Assembly (NCBI RefSeq): GCF_000196015.1
Contig: NC_007973.1
Span: 992,001-1,056,000, forward strand
Source of the DNA: Cupriavidus metallidurans CH34
GTDB lineage: Bacteria > Pseudomonadota > Gammaproteobacteria > Burkholderiales > Burkholderiaceae
DNA: 64,000 nt
Direction: 5' to 3'
Shown piece after piece: positions 1-9,106 of the stretch. The position numbers and the translations under genes were made by a program. The notes below the pieces were generated by a model. The model was not told the DNA's origin and made no database searches. It saw only the letters and a program-made list of their open reading frames with translations. The stretch's first letter is position 1. Each line of letters starts with the position of its first letter.

Positions 1-918
1 ATCGCGGATCTCGGCCTTGTGGATGTGGCCGCAGACCACGCCGTCGCAACCGCGCCGGCGGGCTTCGTCGACCATCGCGTGCTCGAACGAGTTGATGTAG
101 CTCACCGCGTTCTTGACCTGATGCTTCAGGTATTGCGAGATCGACCAGTAATCAAACCCGAGCCGCGCACGCACGCGGTTGAAGTGGCGGTTCAGCGCGA
201 GGATCATCGTGTACGCCGAATCGCCCAGGTAGGCCAGCCACTTCGCGTGTTGCACCACGCCGTCGAACAGGTCGCCATGCACGACCCACAGGCGTTTGCC
301 GGTGGCGGTCACGTGGACCGCGTCTTCGCGCACCGTGATATCGCCGAATGCCATGCCGTCGAACTGGCGCGCCACTTCGTCGTGATTGCCCGGCACGTAG
401 ATGACGTCGGTGCCCTTGCGTGCCTTGCGCAGCAGCTTCTGCACGACATCGTTGTGGCTCCGAGGCCAGTACCAGCCACGACGAAGCTGCCAGCCGTCGA
501 TGATGTCGCCGACGAGATAGAGCACGTCAGATTCGTTGTGTTTGAGGAAGTCGAGCAGGTATGTAGCCTGGCAACCCGGCGTGCCCAAATGGATGTCGGA
601 CAGCCAGATCGCGCGGTAGCGGTGCGTGGGATGTTCCACGGGCGGCGTGGGTGTGGAACTGGGTTCGTTGGGGGCGCGTTGGGTGTCTCGGGACGGATCG
701 CTGATGTCGCCGGTGTTGCTAGTGTTGCGGGAAGACGCGGCGGTCAGGTCGGCCGGTGTCGGCATGAATGCCGCGAGCGCGGCTGACAGCGGTAGCGTGG
801 CGTCAGGCTTGCCGCGCAGTCGCAGCGCGACATTCGTCAGACGTCCGCGGGCGAATCGGATGGATGGAATCATGGCGGCCCCGGTATCGGCGATGGCTGC
901 ATTGAGCCAGTGCGCCAT
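1..918 (-). CDS. Metallophosphoesterase, UDP-2,3-diacylglucosamine diphosphatase-like (partial, C-terminus off the left edge)
   Basis: The minus-strand frame stays open from 918 to the window edge, so the C-terminus is missing. Calcineurin-like phosphoesterase motifs appear in order: a Asp-x-His in LSDIHLG (about residues 108-110), GDIIDGW, GNHDE, VHGDLFDG and CGHIHK at the very edge. The spacing and the GDxxDGW form resemble LpxH/YbbF-type enzymes, which cleave UDP-2,3-diacylglucosamine in lipid A synthesis. Many betaproteobacteria carry several such paralogues, so the substrate is not settled. The first 100 residues show no domain and no ribosome binding site precedes 918. The true start may be internal, for example Met codons at 873 or 765. 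It follows the hydrolase gene on the same strand, 27 bp downstream. Confidence 0.75.
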   Translation of the reverse strand, partial: MAHWLNAAIADTGAAMIPSIRFARGRLTNVALRLRGKPDATLPLSAALAAFMPTPADLTAASSRNTSNTGDISDPSRDTQRAPNEPSSTPTPPVEHPTHRYRAIWLSDIHLGTPGCQATYLLDFLKHNESDVLYLVGDIIDGWQLRRGWYWPRSHNDVVQKLLRKARKGTDVIYVPGNHDEVARQFDGMAFGDITVREDAVHVTATGKRLWVVHGDLFDGVVQHAKWLAYLGDSAYTMILALNRHFNRVRARLGFDYWSISQYLKHQVKNAVSYINSFEHAMVDEARRRGCDGVVCGHIHKAEIRD

Positions 919-945
919 GACGGAGCCGTGACGGAAACATGAATG

Positions 946-1980
946 TCACATGAACCTTGCCGAGGCGTTTCCGTGGGGCAACGATAGGGCTGAGTCCGAT
1001 GTCGCAGCGGGTTGTTTTCGCAGTGTCGCGAGGCCATCCAGCGTGGCCTGCACCGCGCGTGGATCGCGCAGCAGCGAGACGTGCCCGATCCCGCTCAATG
1101 GGATATGGCGCGCGCCCTCGAGCCAGGCCGTGTCGGCGGGGCCCGCGATCGAGTCGTGCCAGCTGAAGACCGAGATCATGCGACCGCGCATCGCGGGGCT
1201 CTCCGCCTCGGCCAGGTTCGTCAGCCATGGGCTGGCCCAACGCATCTGACGGGCGTTCGTTCCAGCGCCGAAGGTGGCCAGCGGGCAGCCGCGATGCGGG
1301 CTGCCAAGCGTCACGATGCCGGCGCATGGCACGGATTCTCCTGCTGCATCGGCCATTACCTGTGCCGCGCGGGCTGCCAGCCCGCCCATGCTGTGGCAGA
1401 CCAACAGCGGGGGGTGGCCGGTGCGCGCACGGAGGTCGCGCATTCGTGCGAGCAGGGCGGCGGCGTAGTCGTCGATATCGCCGAGCACCGGCGTCAGGTC
1501 GATGCCCTCGCAACGGTAGCCGGCGCCGGCGAGCGCAGGAGCCAGGTCGAGCCAGACCGCGTGATTGCAGCCATAGCCGTGGACCAGTAACACAGTGGGG
1601 GTATCAGGTAGCGGATCGGTTGGCTGCGCGAATGTCAGCCGCGAACGGAATGGCTGCAACCAGTCGAACATCCGCAGGATCGCGCGGCACTCGGCCAGGT
1701 AGCACGACATCGCGTGGCGCCAGCTCAGCGGCCCTGGGGCAGGAATGTCGTCAGGCCGCTGCGGCCGGGCCGAATCGGGAATGGCGAGCCCGGCCCGGGT
1801 CACTAGAAAGGCGATCGCGACGCCGATGCCGAAGGCGACCAATGCGCCCGCGATGCTGGCCAGAAGCGCTGCAGGCCAGGACCAGTCCGCCCCGGCGGCT
1901 AGTGCCGCCGCGAGCCCGCCGACTGCTGCCGCCTGCACGACGACAGCGATGCGGCGCAGCGCGGCGGCCGTCAGGCTCAT
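946..1980 (-). CDS. Alpha/beta hydrolase (lipase/esterase-like) with N-terminal membrane segments
   Basis: This 344-residue protein has two hydrophobic segments at about residues 8-30 and 36-61, then an alpha/beta hydrolase domain. The oxyanion region reads LLVHGYGCNHAVW. The nucleophile elbow is CHSMGG, a GxSxG variant with Cys replacing the first Gly, and the probable catalytic histidine is in GIGHVSLL near the C-terminus. The fold suggests a membrane-anchored lipase or esterase, and the substrate cannot be read from sequence. The start codon overlaps the stop of the upstream RDD gene by 4 bp, so the two are translationally coupled. Both probably belong to the minus-strand series led by the sigma factor gene. 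Confidence 0.8.
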   Translation of the reverse strand: MSLTAAALRRIAVVVQAAAVGGLAAALAAGADWSWPAALLASIAGALVAFGIGVAIAFLVTRAGLAIPDSARPQRPDDIPAPGPLSWRHAMSCYLAECRAILRMFDWLQPFRSRLTFAQPTDPLPDTPTVLLVHGYGCNHAVWLDLAPALAGAGYRCEGIDLTPVLGDIDDYAAALLARMRDLRARTGHPPLLVCHSMGGLAARAAQVMADAAGESVPCAGIVTLGSPHRGCPLATFGAGTNARQMRWASPWLTNLAEAESPAMRGRMISVFSWHDSIAGPADTAWLEGARHIPLSGIGHVSLLRDPRAVQATLDGLATLRKQPAATSDSALSLPHGNASARFM

Positions 1981-2522
1981 GGTTTCGATGCGGGCCGCAG
2001 GTCGACTAGCCGGGTGCCGGCCAGACGGTCATGAAGAAACTGCCGGCGCGGGTCGAGCCAGGCCAACGAGATCCAGATCAGCAGGCCAATCGCCAGTACG
2101 CCAATGAACGGACCCTTGGTCAGCCCGAGCGCATGGCCGACCGTGGCGGCCGGAGGCAGCCACAGCCATGCCAGTGCGAAGCGAAACAGGCTTTGCGGCC
2201 ACCGGGGCGGGGTACCGGCCGCTGTTTCGAGCCGGATGCGCCAGGTCTGCATGGCCAGGGTCTGGCCGTTCCGCTGCCAGAACCAGGAGAAATAGAAGGC
2301 CAGGACGAGGAACATCCAGGCCTGATCGACGTATGGGCGGTCGAGCCCGACCTGTTGCAACAACGGCCGTGCAAGGATGTACACCGCGCTGGCGGCCATT
2401 AGCACGCCGAACAGCAATACGCCTTCGTAGAGCATGCAAAGCAGGCGGCGGCGCAGCGGCGGTGTGCGCGGCATCGAATTGGAAGCGGGCTGGGGAGAAA
2501 TGGCAGGCGTGGCAGCTGGCAT
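1977..2522 (-). CDS. RDD family integral membrane protein
   Basis: This 181-residue protein carries the RDD domain: LRRRLLCMLYEGVLL at its start, where the family usually has Arg-x3-Asp-x2, and WLDPRRQFLHDRLAGTRLV at its end. Three to four hydrophobic segments lie between. The Met at residue 17 (MPRTPPLRRR) is an alternative start that would remove a low-complexity N-terminus. RDD proteins are membrane proteins of mostly unknown role. Here the gene sits between a DUF3106 gene, 95 bp upstream, and a hydrolase gene that it overlaps by 4 bp. Confidence 0.8.
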   Translation of the reverse strand: MPAATPAISPQPASNSMPRTPPLRRRLLCMLYEGVLLFGVLMAASAVYILARPLLQQVGLDRPYVDQAWMFLVLAFYFSWFWQRNGQTLAMQTWRIRLETAAGTPPRWPQSLFRFALAWLWLPPAATVGHALGLTKGPFIGVLAIGLLIWISLAWLDPRRQFLHDRLAGTRLVDLRPASKP

Positions 2523-2617
2523 GGCGCAAGGCGTGAGCGATAAGCGGCCATTATGCCAAACACGTCGAGCGCGACGGCTCAGGCGCGGTCTGGCGGTCAG
2601 CGCGAGACGGCTGGCCG

Positions 2618-3424
2618 TTACTGGCGCGGGGTGTCGGTGGTGTCGAAGGTGGTGGCCGCTTCGCCGGTCACGGGAGGCGAAAGCGCGGGCGGGGTCGCCG
2701 GCGCGGGTGTCGTGGCGGCGGGCGCGGTGGGGGCGGAAGCCGCGGCGACCGCCGCAGCCGATGCCGACGACGGCGCCGGGGTAGCCTGGGCCGCGGATGC
2801 CGGGCCGGCTACGGCTGCCGCGCCGCTGGCGGCCTTTTTCTCAGGTCGGAGCTGTCGGCTGGTATCGGCCGGCGGGCGCTTGCCCGATGGCAGCGCGCTC
2901 ACGGTCCCGGGCCGGCGCGGCACCTTCTCGGCTGCGGCCAGCTTCTTTTTCTGTTCTTCCGGAAGCTGCTGGTACCGATCCCACGCCTCTGCCTTCGTCT
3001 CAGGCGGCAGCGTGCGCGTGATCTGGTAATTTTCGCGAGCCAGGCGGCGTTGCTGCGGGGTCAGCTTGACCCATTCGGTCATCCGCTCCTGCAGGCGTTT
3101 CTGTTCCTCGGGCTTGAGCTTCGGATAGCGTTCGGCGATGCGTTCCCACTTGTGCCGATTCAGTTCCGGTAGTGTTTCCCAGATCGGCTGGAGTGGAGCG
3201 AGCGCCTGCTGGTGCGCGGGCGACAGCTCGAGCCAGGTCGGGTGTGCATTGGTGATCGGATGCGGCGCGGCCGGCTGGCTGGCGGCAGGGTTCTGCGCTT
3301 GCACCGCCGATGTGGCAAAGCCGCCGCAGAGCGCAGCGACAAGTGCAGCGACGGCGGGGCCGGCAGCCCATAGTCTGGCAACCCGGCGGTGAAAGGCGTC
3401 GGCGAGGTGTCTTGCGCGGGCCAT
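2618..3424 (-). CDS. DUF3106 family protein, probably exported
   Basis: This 268-residue protein starts with a basic segment, a hydrophobic stretch (about residues 20-40) and an Ala-x-Ala-like site near AVQAQ, which suggests export. The core at about residues 60-165 is rich in Trp, Pro, Glu and Lys, with repeats such as WLELSPAHQQALAPL, KWERIAERY, WVKLTPQQRRLARENY and WDRYQQLPEEQKKKLAA. This is typical of DUF3106. The last 90 residues are Ala/Pro/Ser/Thr-rich low complexity. Its ATG lies 3 bp after the DUF3619 stop codon, so it is in the sigma factor operon. The function is unknown. The helical acidic/basic repeats loosely resemble periplasmic sensor proteins such as CpxP, but that is only an impression. 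Confidence 0.75.
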   Translation of the reverse strand: MARARHLADAFHRRVARLWAAGPAVAALVAALCGGFATSAVQAQNPAASQPAAPHPITNAHPTWLELSPAHQQALAPLQPIWETLPELNRHKWERIAERYPKLKPEEQKRLQERMTEWVKLTPQQRRLARENYQITRTLPPETKAEAWDRYQQLPEEQKKKLAAAEKVPRRPGTVSALPSGKRPPADTSRQLRPEKKAASGAAAVAGPASAAQATPAPSSASAAAVAAASAPTAPAATTPAPATPPALSPPVTGEAATTFDTTDTPRQ

Positions 3425-3427
3425 GTC

Positions 3428-3865
3428 TTATTGCCCGCGCTTCAGGTACACGTGGAAGCCCTGATCCGCGTATGCCGTCGGAGGCAGGTCGTCGAGCAGC
3501 ATCGCCGTATCCACGTCGGCGAGTTCCTCGACGCGCTTCTGCTGCTGCCAGTGGTAGATGCCGATGAGTCCGGCGCCGAGCGCCACCAGCGTCCAGACGA
3601 GCGCGAGCTTGCGCAGCCATGCACCGGCACGGTGCAGCGGCGTGTCGTCTTCTTCCTCGAAGGCGTAGCCGTGATGGCCGCCCGGCAGGGCAAGTTGCGG
3701 CACATGTACCCGCACTTCGGCTTTCTTCGCGGCAAGCGCCATGCGCCGCGCGGCGGCGAGCCGTTCGGCAACGTCCGGCGACAGTGCATCCGCCGAGGCA
3801 TCAAGTGCCAGGCGAATCTCGTGGGCGAAGCGCCGTTCCTGGATATCTCGTTCGTTTCTGCTCAT
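3428..3865 (-). CDS. DUF3619 family single-pass membrane protein, candidate anti-sigma factor
   Basis: This 145-residue protein has a charged cytoplasmic-type N-terminus (residues 1-75), one hydrophobic segment at about residues 88-106 (LALVWTLVALGAGLIGIYHW), and a short C-terminal part containing ADVDTAMLLDDLPPTAYAD. The layout of soluble N-terminus, one membrane span and a small periplasmic tail is that of an anti-sigma factor, and the gene overlaps the ECF sigma gene by 4 bp. No ZAS-type HxxxCxxC motif is visible. The anti-sigma role is therefore inferred from position and topology, not from a recognised domain. Confidence 0.75.
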   Translation of the reverse strand: MSRNERDIQERRFAHEIRLALDASADALSPDVAERLAAARRMALAAKKAEVRVHVPQLALPGGHHGYAFEEEDDTPLHRAGAWLRKLALVWTLVALGAGLIGIYHWQQQKRVEELADVDTAMLLDDLPPTAYADQGFHVYLKRGQ

Positions 3866-4428
3866 AGTCGGACCCCCCGCGCGCGCAAGGCTTGCGCCAG
3901 AGTATGCGTTGCACGGGAACAGTGCGTCTTGACGCTGCCCTCGGAACAGCCCATCACGGCTGCTGTTTCGGCTACGTCCATATCCTCCCAGTAACGCATC
4001 AGGAAAGCCTCGCGTTGACGCGTGGGCAGACGCTGGATTTCCTGCTCGATGATATGCATGACCTGCGCGCGTTCGACCTTGTCGGCGCTGCTTTCTGCCA
4101 TCTCGGTGCCGGCTTGGGCCTCCAATGTGTCGAGCAGGTCGCTATCGTCGCCCTCGCGCTCGTCGCGCAGGTTCGAAAAAAGCGTCACCCAAGTGTTGCG
4201 CACCTTCTGGCGACGGAACCAGTCGTGGATTGTGTTCTGGAGGATGCGCTGGAACAGAGGCGGGAGTTCTGCGGCAGATTTGTCGCCGTATTTCTCCGCC
4301 AGCTTGATCATGGCGTCCTGCACGATGTCCAGCGCGGCTTCGTCGTCCCGCACGGCGAACACGGCCTGCTTGAAGGCGCGTCGTTCCACGCTGGCGAGAA
4401 AGTCGGAGAGTTCCTGATCGGTGGCCAT
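3862..4428 (-). CDS. ECF-type sigma-70 family RNA polymerase sigma factor
   Basis: This 188-residue protein has sigma region 2 at about residues 10-75, including ALDIVQDAMIKLAEKYGDK and the WFRRQKVRNTW segment. Sigma region 4 is at about residues 125-185, with LPTRQREAFLMRYWEDMDVAETAAVMGCSEGSVKTH, a typical helix-turn-helix. Regions 1 and 3 are absent, as in ECF sigma factors. It is the first gene of the minus-strand series and overlaps the DUF3619 gene by 4 bp. It is divergent from the ilvB leader. Its target promoters cannot be told from this window, and no clear autoregulated ECF promoter was found in the 200 bp upstream. Confidence 0.9.
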   Translation of the reverse strand: MATDQELSDFLASVERRAFKQAVFAVRDDEAALDIVQDAMIKLAEKYGDKSAAELPPLFQRILQNTIHDWFRRQKVRNTWVTLFSNLRDEREGDDSDLLDTLEAQAGTEMAESSADKVERAQVMHIIEQEIQRLPTRQREAFLMRYWEDMDVAETAAVMGCSEGSVKTHCSRATHTLAQALRARGVRL

Positions 4429-4633
4429 GCAGGCAAATACAGCAGTTGGGCGCGGGGGCCGGGCCGAATGTGCCGCCTAAGTCCTGCGACACTTCTAAAA
4501 TGTCTGCGATGCTAGCAAAAAACACATGGACTCTGCCACTGCTGTATGCAAGTGCAGACATCATCGCAATCAACCAGTCACCGGCCGTTGTGCCGCCGCC
4601 GCATGGTTCCTGCAATTTGATGTGAATTGCCCA

Positions 4634-4662
4634 TAGACCGCCGTGGTGCATTGCAGTATCAT
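4634..4662 (+). promoter_or_regulatory. Candidate sigma-70 promoter for the ilvB leader
   Basis: TAGACC (4634-4639) and TATCAT (4657-4662) are separated by exactly 17 bp, with 4 and 5 matches to the consensus hexamers. The predicted start is near 4669. That gives a 5' leader of about 137 nt before ilvB, containing the hairpin listed next. This was placed by eye and has no experimental support. Confidence 0.4.
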
Positions 4663-4686
4663 CGATGGTTCACGACATCAGTGGTT

Positions 4687-4721
4687 GTCTCATCGGACCG
4701 CTTATGAGGCGGTCTTCTCAT
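4687..4721 (+). promoter_or_regulatory. Stem-loop in the ilvB 5' leader (candidate cis-regulatory element)
   Basis: GACCGC (4696-4701) and GCGGTC (4709-4714) form a perfect 6-bp stem with loop TTATGAG. The stem is flanked by two copies of TCTCAT, and the loop contains the partly complementary ATGAG. No T-run follows, so it does not look like an intrinsic terminator. The whole 4429-4806 gap contains only this leader and the upstream regions of the two divergent operons. The element could be an ilv-type leader RNA of the betaproteobacteria, but that was not checked. Confidence 0.4.
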
Positions 4722-4806
4722 GCAGACGCGCACCGCTTGAACCCGAGCCAAAAGCCCGGCAGAGAGCATCCAAACAATTTTTTGCCGAAAATTGCAAAGG
4801 ACTGAA

Positions 4807-6570
4807 ATGAACATGCCCAGCGCGGAATTTTCCCACGCCGATAGCAATTCATCCTCCGCTCGCGAAATGATCGGAGCGGAAATCCTCGTCAACGCACTTG
4901 CCGAAGAAGGCGTCGAATACGTCTGGGGTTATCCCGGCGGCGCAGTGCTCTATATCTACGACGAGCTCCACAAGCAAACCAAATTCGAACATATCCTGGT
5001 GCGCCACGAGCAGGCCGCCGTCCATGCCGCTGACGGGTACGCCCGTGCGACCGGCAAGGTGGGCGTTGCGCTGGTGACCTCGGGTCCGGGCGTGACCAAT
5101 GCCGTGACCGGCATCGCTACCGCCTATCTGGATTCGATTCCGATGGTGGTGATCACCGGCAACGTGCCGACTCACGCGATCGGTCAGGATGCATTCCAGG
5201 AATGCGACACCGTTGGCATCACGCGCCCGATCGTCAAGCACAACTTCCTCGTGAAGGACGTGCGTGACCTGGCCGCCACGATCAAGAAGGCGTTCTTCAT
5301 TGCCGCCACCGGCCGTCCCGGCCCTGTGGTGGTCGATATCCCGAAGGACGTGTCGCGCAACAGCTGCAAGTACGAGTATCCGAAGTCGATTGACATGCGC
5401 TCGTACAGCCCGGTGAACAAGGGCCATTCGGGTCAGATCCGCAAGGCCGTGGCGTTGCTGCAATCGGCCGAGCGCCCGTACATCTATTCGGGCGGTGGCG
5501 TGGTGCTGGCCAACGCAAGCGAAGAGCTGCGCGAGCTGGCCGCGCTCACCGGTCATCCGGTCACCAATACGCTGATGGGCCTGGGCGCGTTCCCCGGCAC
5601 GAGCAAGCAGTTCGTTGGCATGCTCGGCATGCACGGCACGTACGAGGCCAACATGGCCATGCAGAACTGCGACGTGCTGATTGCCATCGGCGCCCGATTC
5701 GATGACCGCGTGATCGGCAACCCGTCGCACTTCACTGCGCAGGCCCGCAAGATCATCCACATCGACATCGACCCGTCGTCGATCTCGAAGCGCGTCAAGG
5801 TGGACATTCCCATCGTTGGCAACGTCAAGGACGTGCTGCAGGAACTGATTTCCCAGATCAAGACGAGCGATATCAAGCCCAAGCGCGAGGCTCTGGCCAA
5901 GTGGTGGGAACAGATCGAGAAGTGGCGCTCGGTGGACTGCCTCAAGTACGACCGCAGTTCCGAGATCATCAAGCCGCAGTACGTGGTGGAAAAGATCTGG
6001 GAACTGACGCACGGCGACGCATTCATCTGCTCCGACGTGGGCCAGCACCAGATGTGGGCCGCGCAGTTCTACAAGTTCAACGAGCCGCGTCGCTGGATCA
6101 ATTCCGGTGGCCTCGGCACGATGGGCGTGGGTCTGCCGTACGCAATGGGCATCAAGAAGGCATTCCCGGACAAGGAAGTCGTCACCATCACTGGTGAAGG
6201 CTCGATCCAGATGTGTATCCAGGAACTGTCGACCTGCCTGCAGTACGACACCCCGGTCAAGATCTGCTCGCTGAACAACGGATATCTGGGCATGGTGCGC
6301 CAGTGGCAGGAAATCGAGTACGACAATCGTTACTCGCATTCCTACATGCAGGCATTGCCCGACTTCGTCAAACTCGCCGAAGCCTATGGCCACGTGGGGA
6401 TGCGCATCGAGAAGAGCTCCGATGTGGAACCCGCGTTGCGCGAGGCTTTCCGACTCAAGGACCGTACCGTGTTCCTGGACTTCCAGACCGACCCCACTGA
6501 AAACGTGTGGCCAATGGTTCAGGCTGGCAAGGGTATCTCCGAAATGCTGCTTGGCGCGGAGGACCTGTAA
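4807..6570 (+). CDS. ilvB: Acetolactate synthase, large (catalytic) subunit
   Basis: It catalyses the thiamine-diphosphate-dependent condensation of two pyruvates, or of pyruvate with 2-oxobutyrate, which is the first common step of valine, leucine and isoleucine synthesis. The 587-residue protein has the N-terminal ThDP domain with GYPGGAVLYIYDEL and catalytic Glu68 in RHEQAAVHAADGYAR, the central FAD-binding domain, and the C-terminal ThDP/metal domain. The metal motif reads GEG (residues 463-465), then 25 residues, then NN, where most family members have GDG. The ATG at 4807 follows AAAGGA with 5 nt spacing and is preferred over the upstream TTG at 4792. The stop overlaps the ilvH start by 1 bp. 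Regulation probably acts through the 5' leader. Confidence 0.97.
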   Translation: MNMPSAEFSHADSNSSSAREMIGAEILVNALAEEGVEYVWGYPGGAVLYIYDELHKQTKFEHILVRHEQAAVHAADGYARATGKVGVALVTSGPGVTNAVTGIATAYLDSIPMVVITGNVPTHAIGQDAFQECDTVGITRPIVKHNFLVKDVRDLAATIKKAFFIAATGRPGPVVVDIPKDVSRNSCKYEYPKSIDMRSYSPVNKGHSGQIRKAVALLQSAERPYIYSGGGVVLANASEELRELAALTGHPVTNTLMGLGAFPGTSKQFVGMLGMHGTYEANMAMQNCDVLIAIGARFDDRVIGNPSHFTAQARKIIHIDIDPSSISKRVKVDIPIVGNVKDVLQELISQIKTSDIKPKREALAKWWEQIEKWRSVDCLKYDRSSEIIKPQYVVEKIWELTHGDAFICSDVGQHQMWAAQFYKFNEPRRWINSGGLGTMGVGLPYAMGIKKAFPDKEVVTITGEGSIQMCIQELSTCLQYDTPVKICSLNNGYLGMVRQWQEIEYDNRYSHSYMQALPDFVKLAEAYGHVGMRIEKSSDVEPALREAFRLKDRTVFLDFQTDPTENVWPMVQAGKGISEMLLGAEDL

Positions 6571-7061
6571 TGCGACACATCATCTCGGTCCTGCTGGAGA
6601 ATGAACCCGGCGCGCTGTCGCGCGTGGTGGGCCTGTTTTCGGCACGTGGATACAACATCGAGACGCTGACGGTGGCACCCACCGAAGACGCGTCGCTGTC
6701 GCGGATGACCATCGTCACCACCGGTTCGGACGACGTGATCGAGCAGATCACCAAGCACCTGAACCGTCTGGTGGAAGTGGTCAAAGTGGTGGACCTGACC
6801 GAAGGCGCGCACATCGAGCGCGAGCTGATGCTCGTGAAGGTGCGTGCCGTAGGCAAGGAGCGCGAGGAAATGAAGCGCACCGCCGACATTTTCCGTGGCC
6901 GCATCATCGACGTGACCGAAAAGACGTACACCATCGAGCTGACCGGCAACGGCGGCAAGCTGGATGCGTTCCTCGATGCCATCGACCGCACCGCGATCCT
7001 GGAAACCGTCCGTACCGGCGGTTCGGGAATCGGCCGCGGCGAGCGCATCCTGAAGGTCTGA
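6570..7061 (+). CDS. ilvH: Acetolactate synthase, small (regulatory) subunit
   Basis: This 163-residue protein binds the large subunit, raises its activity and confers feedback inhibition by valine. The N-terminal ACT domain reads MRHIISVLLENEPGALSRVVGLFSARGYNIETL, including the NEPGALSRV turn where valine binds in the family. The C-terminal domain includes FRGRIIDVTEKTYTIELTGN. Length and domain order match IlvH of the E. coli AHAS III type. Its ATG overlaps the ilvB TAA by one base, so the two subunits are translationally coupled. Confidence 0.96.
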   Translation: MRHIISVLLENEPGALSRVVGLFSARGYNIETLTVAPTEDASLSRMTIVTTGSDDVIEQITKHLNRLVEVVKVVDLTEGAHIERELMLVKVRAVGKEREEMKRTADIFRGRIIDVTEKTYTIELTGNGGKLDAFLDAIDRTAILETVRTGGSGIGRGERILKV

Positions 7062-7180
7062 CCGGCGCCCCCGGCAGCTACCGGCCAAAAGCCGACACGC
7101 AGTATCCCGAAGCAGCGCAGCGCGCTCAGTCCAGAATTGGCAAACGCGCGCTTCGCCGCCACCCAATAAGCAGATTTTGA

Positions 7181-8215
<1,035 letters not shown>

Positions 8216-8262
8216 GCAGTACCGGGCGAAGCAGGGCGCCGTGGCGTCCTGCGCACCCTGGA

Positions 8263-8329
8263 AGCCGCCGGGCTTTCCGCCAGATCCTGTGTTGCAGGAG
8301 ACATTCTGGCGGGGGCCGGGCGGCTTTTT
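8263..8329 (+). terminator. Long rho-independent terminator after ilvC
   Basis: A long interrupted stem pairs AGCCGCC near 8263 with GGCGGCT near 8320. An inner stem pairs CGCCAGA with TCTGGCG and TCCTG with CAGGA. It is followed directly by TTTTT (8325-8329). It separates ilvBHC from psd. Confidence 0.75.
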
Positions 8330-8427
8330 GCTATCCTTGTCGGGCTTTTCAGGCCCAGGCCTGATCTTTTTTCTTATCTTTCCTTCGCGGCGCTCCCTGC
8401 CCACGGAAATCACCGAACATCTTCTGC

Positions 8428-9081
8428 ATGAATTATCCTCATCCGCTGATCGCCCGTGAAGGCTGGCCATTCCTGGCCGGCGCATTCATTGTCTCGGTGC
8501 TGGTGCATATCAGCGCGGGCTTCTGGGGCGCTCTGCCGCTGTGGATCGTCACGCTGTTCGTGCTTCAGTTCTTTCGCGATCCGCCTCGGCCGATTCCGTC
8601 TGCGCCAAACGCAATCCTGGCGCCTGCCGATGGCCGCATTGTCGTGGTTGAGAAAACGCAGGACCCGTACGCGGGCCGCGAGGCACTGAAGATCAGCGTG
8701 TTCATGAATGTGTTCAACGTGCACTCGAACCGCTCGTCGCTCGATGGCAAGGTGGAGAAGCTCGAGTACTTTCCCGGCAAGTTCGTCAATGCCGATCTCG
8801 ACAAGGCATCGATGGAGAACGAGCGCAATGCCGTCGTGATCCGCCGTGCGTCGGATGGCCAGGTGGTGACGCTGGTGCAGGTGGCTGGTCTGGTGGCGCG
8901 CCGTATCCTGTGCTACATCAATGTGGGCGACATGCTGTCGCGTGGTCAGCGCTACGGCTTTATCCGTTTCGGTTCGCGGGTGGATGTGTACCTGCCCACG
9001 GATGCCCGTCCGCGCGTGACGATTGGCGAGAAAGTTTCGGCGTCGGCGACCGTGCTGGCTGATCTGGATGTGCGGGCGTAA
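8428..9081 (+). CDS. psd: Phosphatidylserine decarboxylase proenzyme
   Basis: It decarboxylates phosphatidylserine to phosphatidylethanolamine at the inner membrane. The 217-residue protein is the short form of the family. It has hydrophobic segments at about residues 14-48, the HS motif in VFNVHSNRS (residues 95-103), and the self-cleavage site Gly182-Ser183 in [11 protein letters not shown]. Cleavage there would yield a C-terminal alpha chain starting with a pyruvoyl group. pssA, which makes the substrate, follows 25 bp later, so the pair is probably co-transcribed. Confidence 0.95.
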   Translation: MNYPHPLIAREGWPFLAGAFIVSVLVHISAGFWGALPLWIVTLFVLQFFRDPPRPIPSAPNAILAPADGRIVVVEKTQDPYAGREALKISVFMNVFNVHSNRSSLDGKVEKLEYFPGKFVNADLDKASMENERNAVVIRRASDGQVVTLVQVAGLVARRILCYINVGDMLSRGQRYGFIRFGSRVDVYLPTDARPRVTIGEKVSASATVLADLDVRA

Positions 9082-9106
9082 GCGCGCCTGCTACAGGGGA
9101 CACTGA

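Noticed and set aside
4500..4628. A 41-codon ORF (starts MSAMLAKNTWTLPLLY) upstream of ilvB with several Leu, Ile and Val codons, like an ilv leader peptide.
   Set aside because: It lies upstream of the better promoter candidate at 4634, has no ribosome binding site, and no terminator or competing stems follow it. The composition alone is not enough.
4720..4740. A six-codon ORF (MQTRTA) in the ilvB leader just after the hairpin.
   Set aside because: Too short, no ribosome binding site, and no branched-chain codons. Likely chance.
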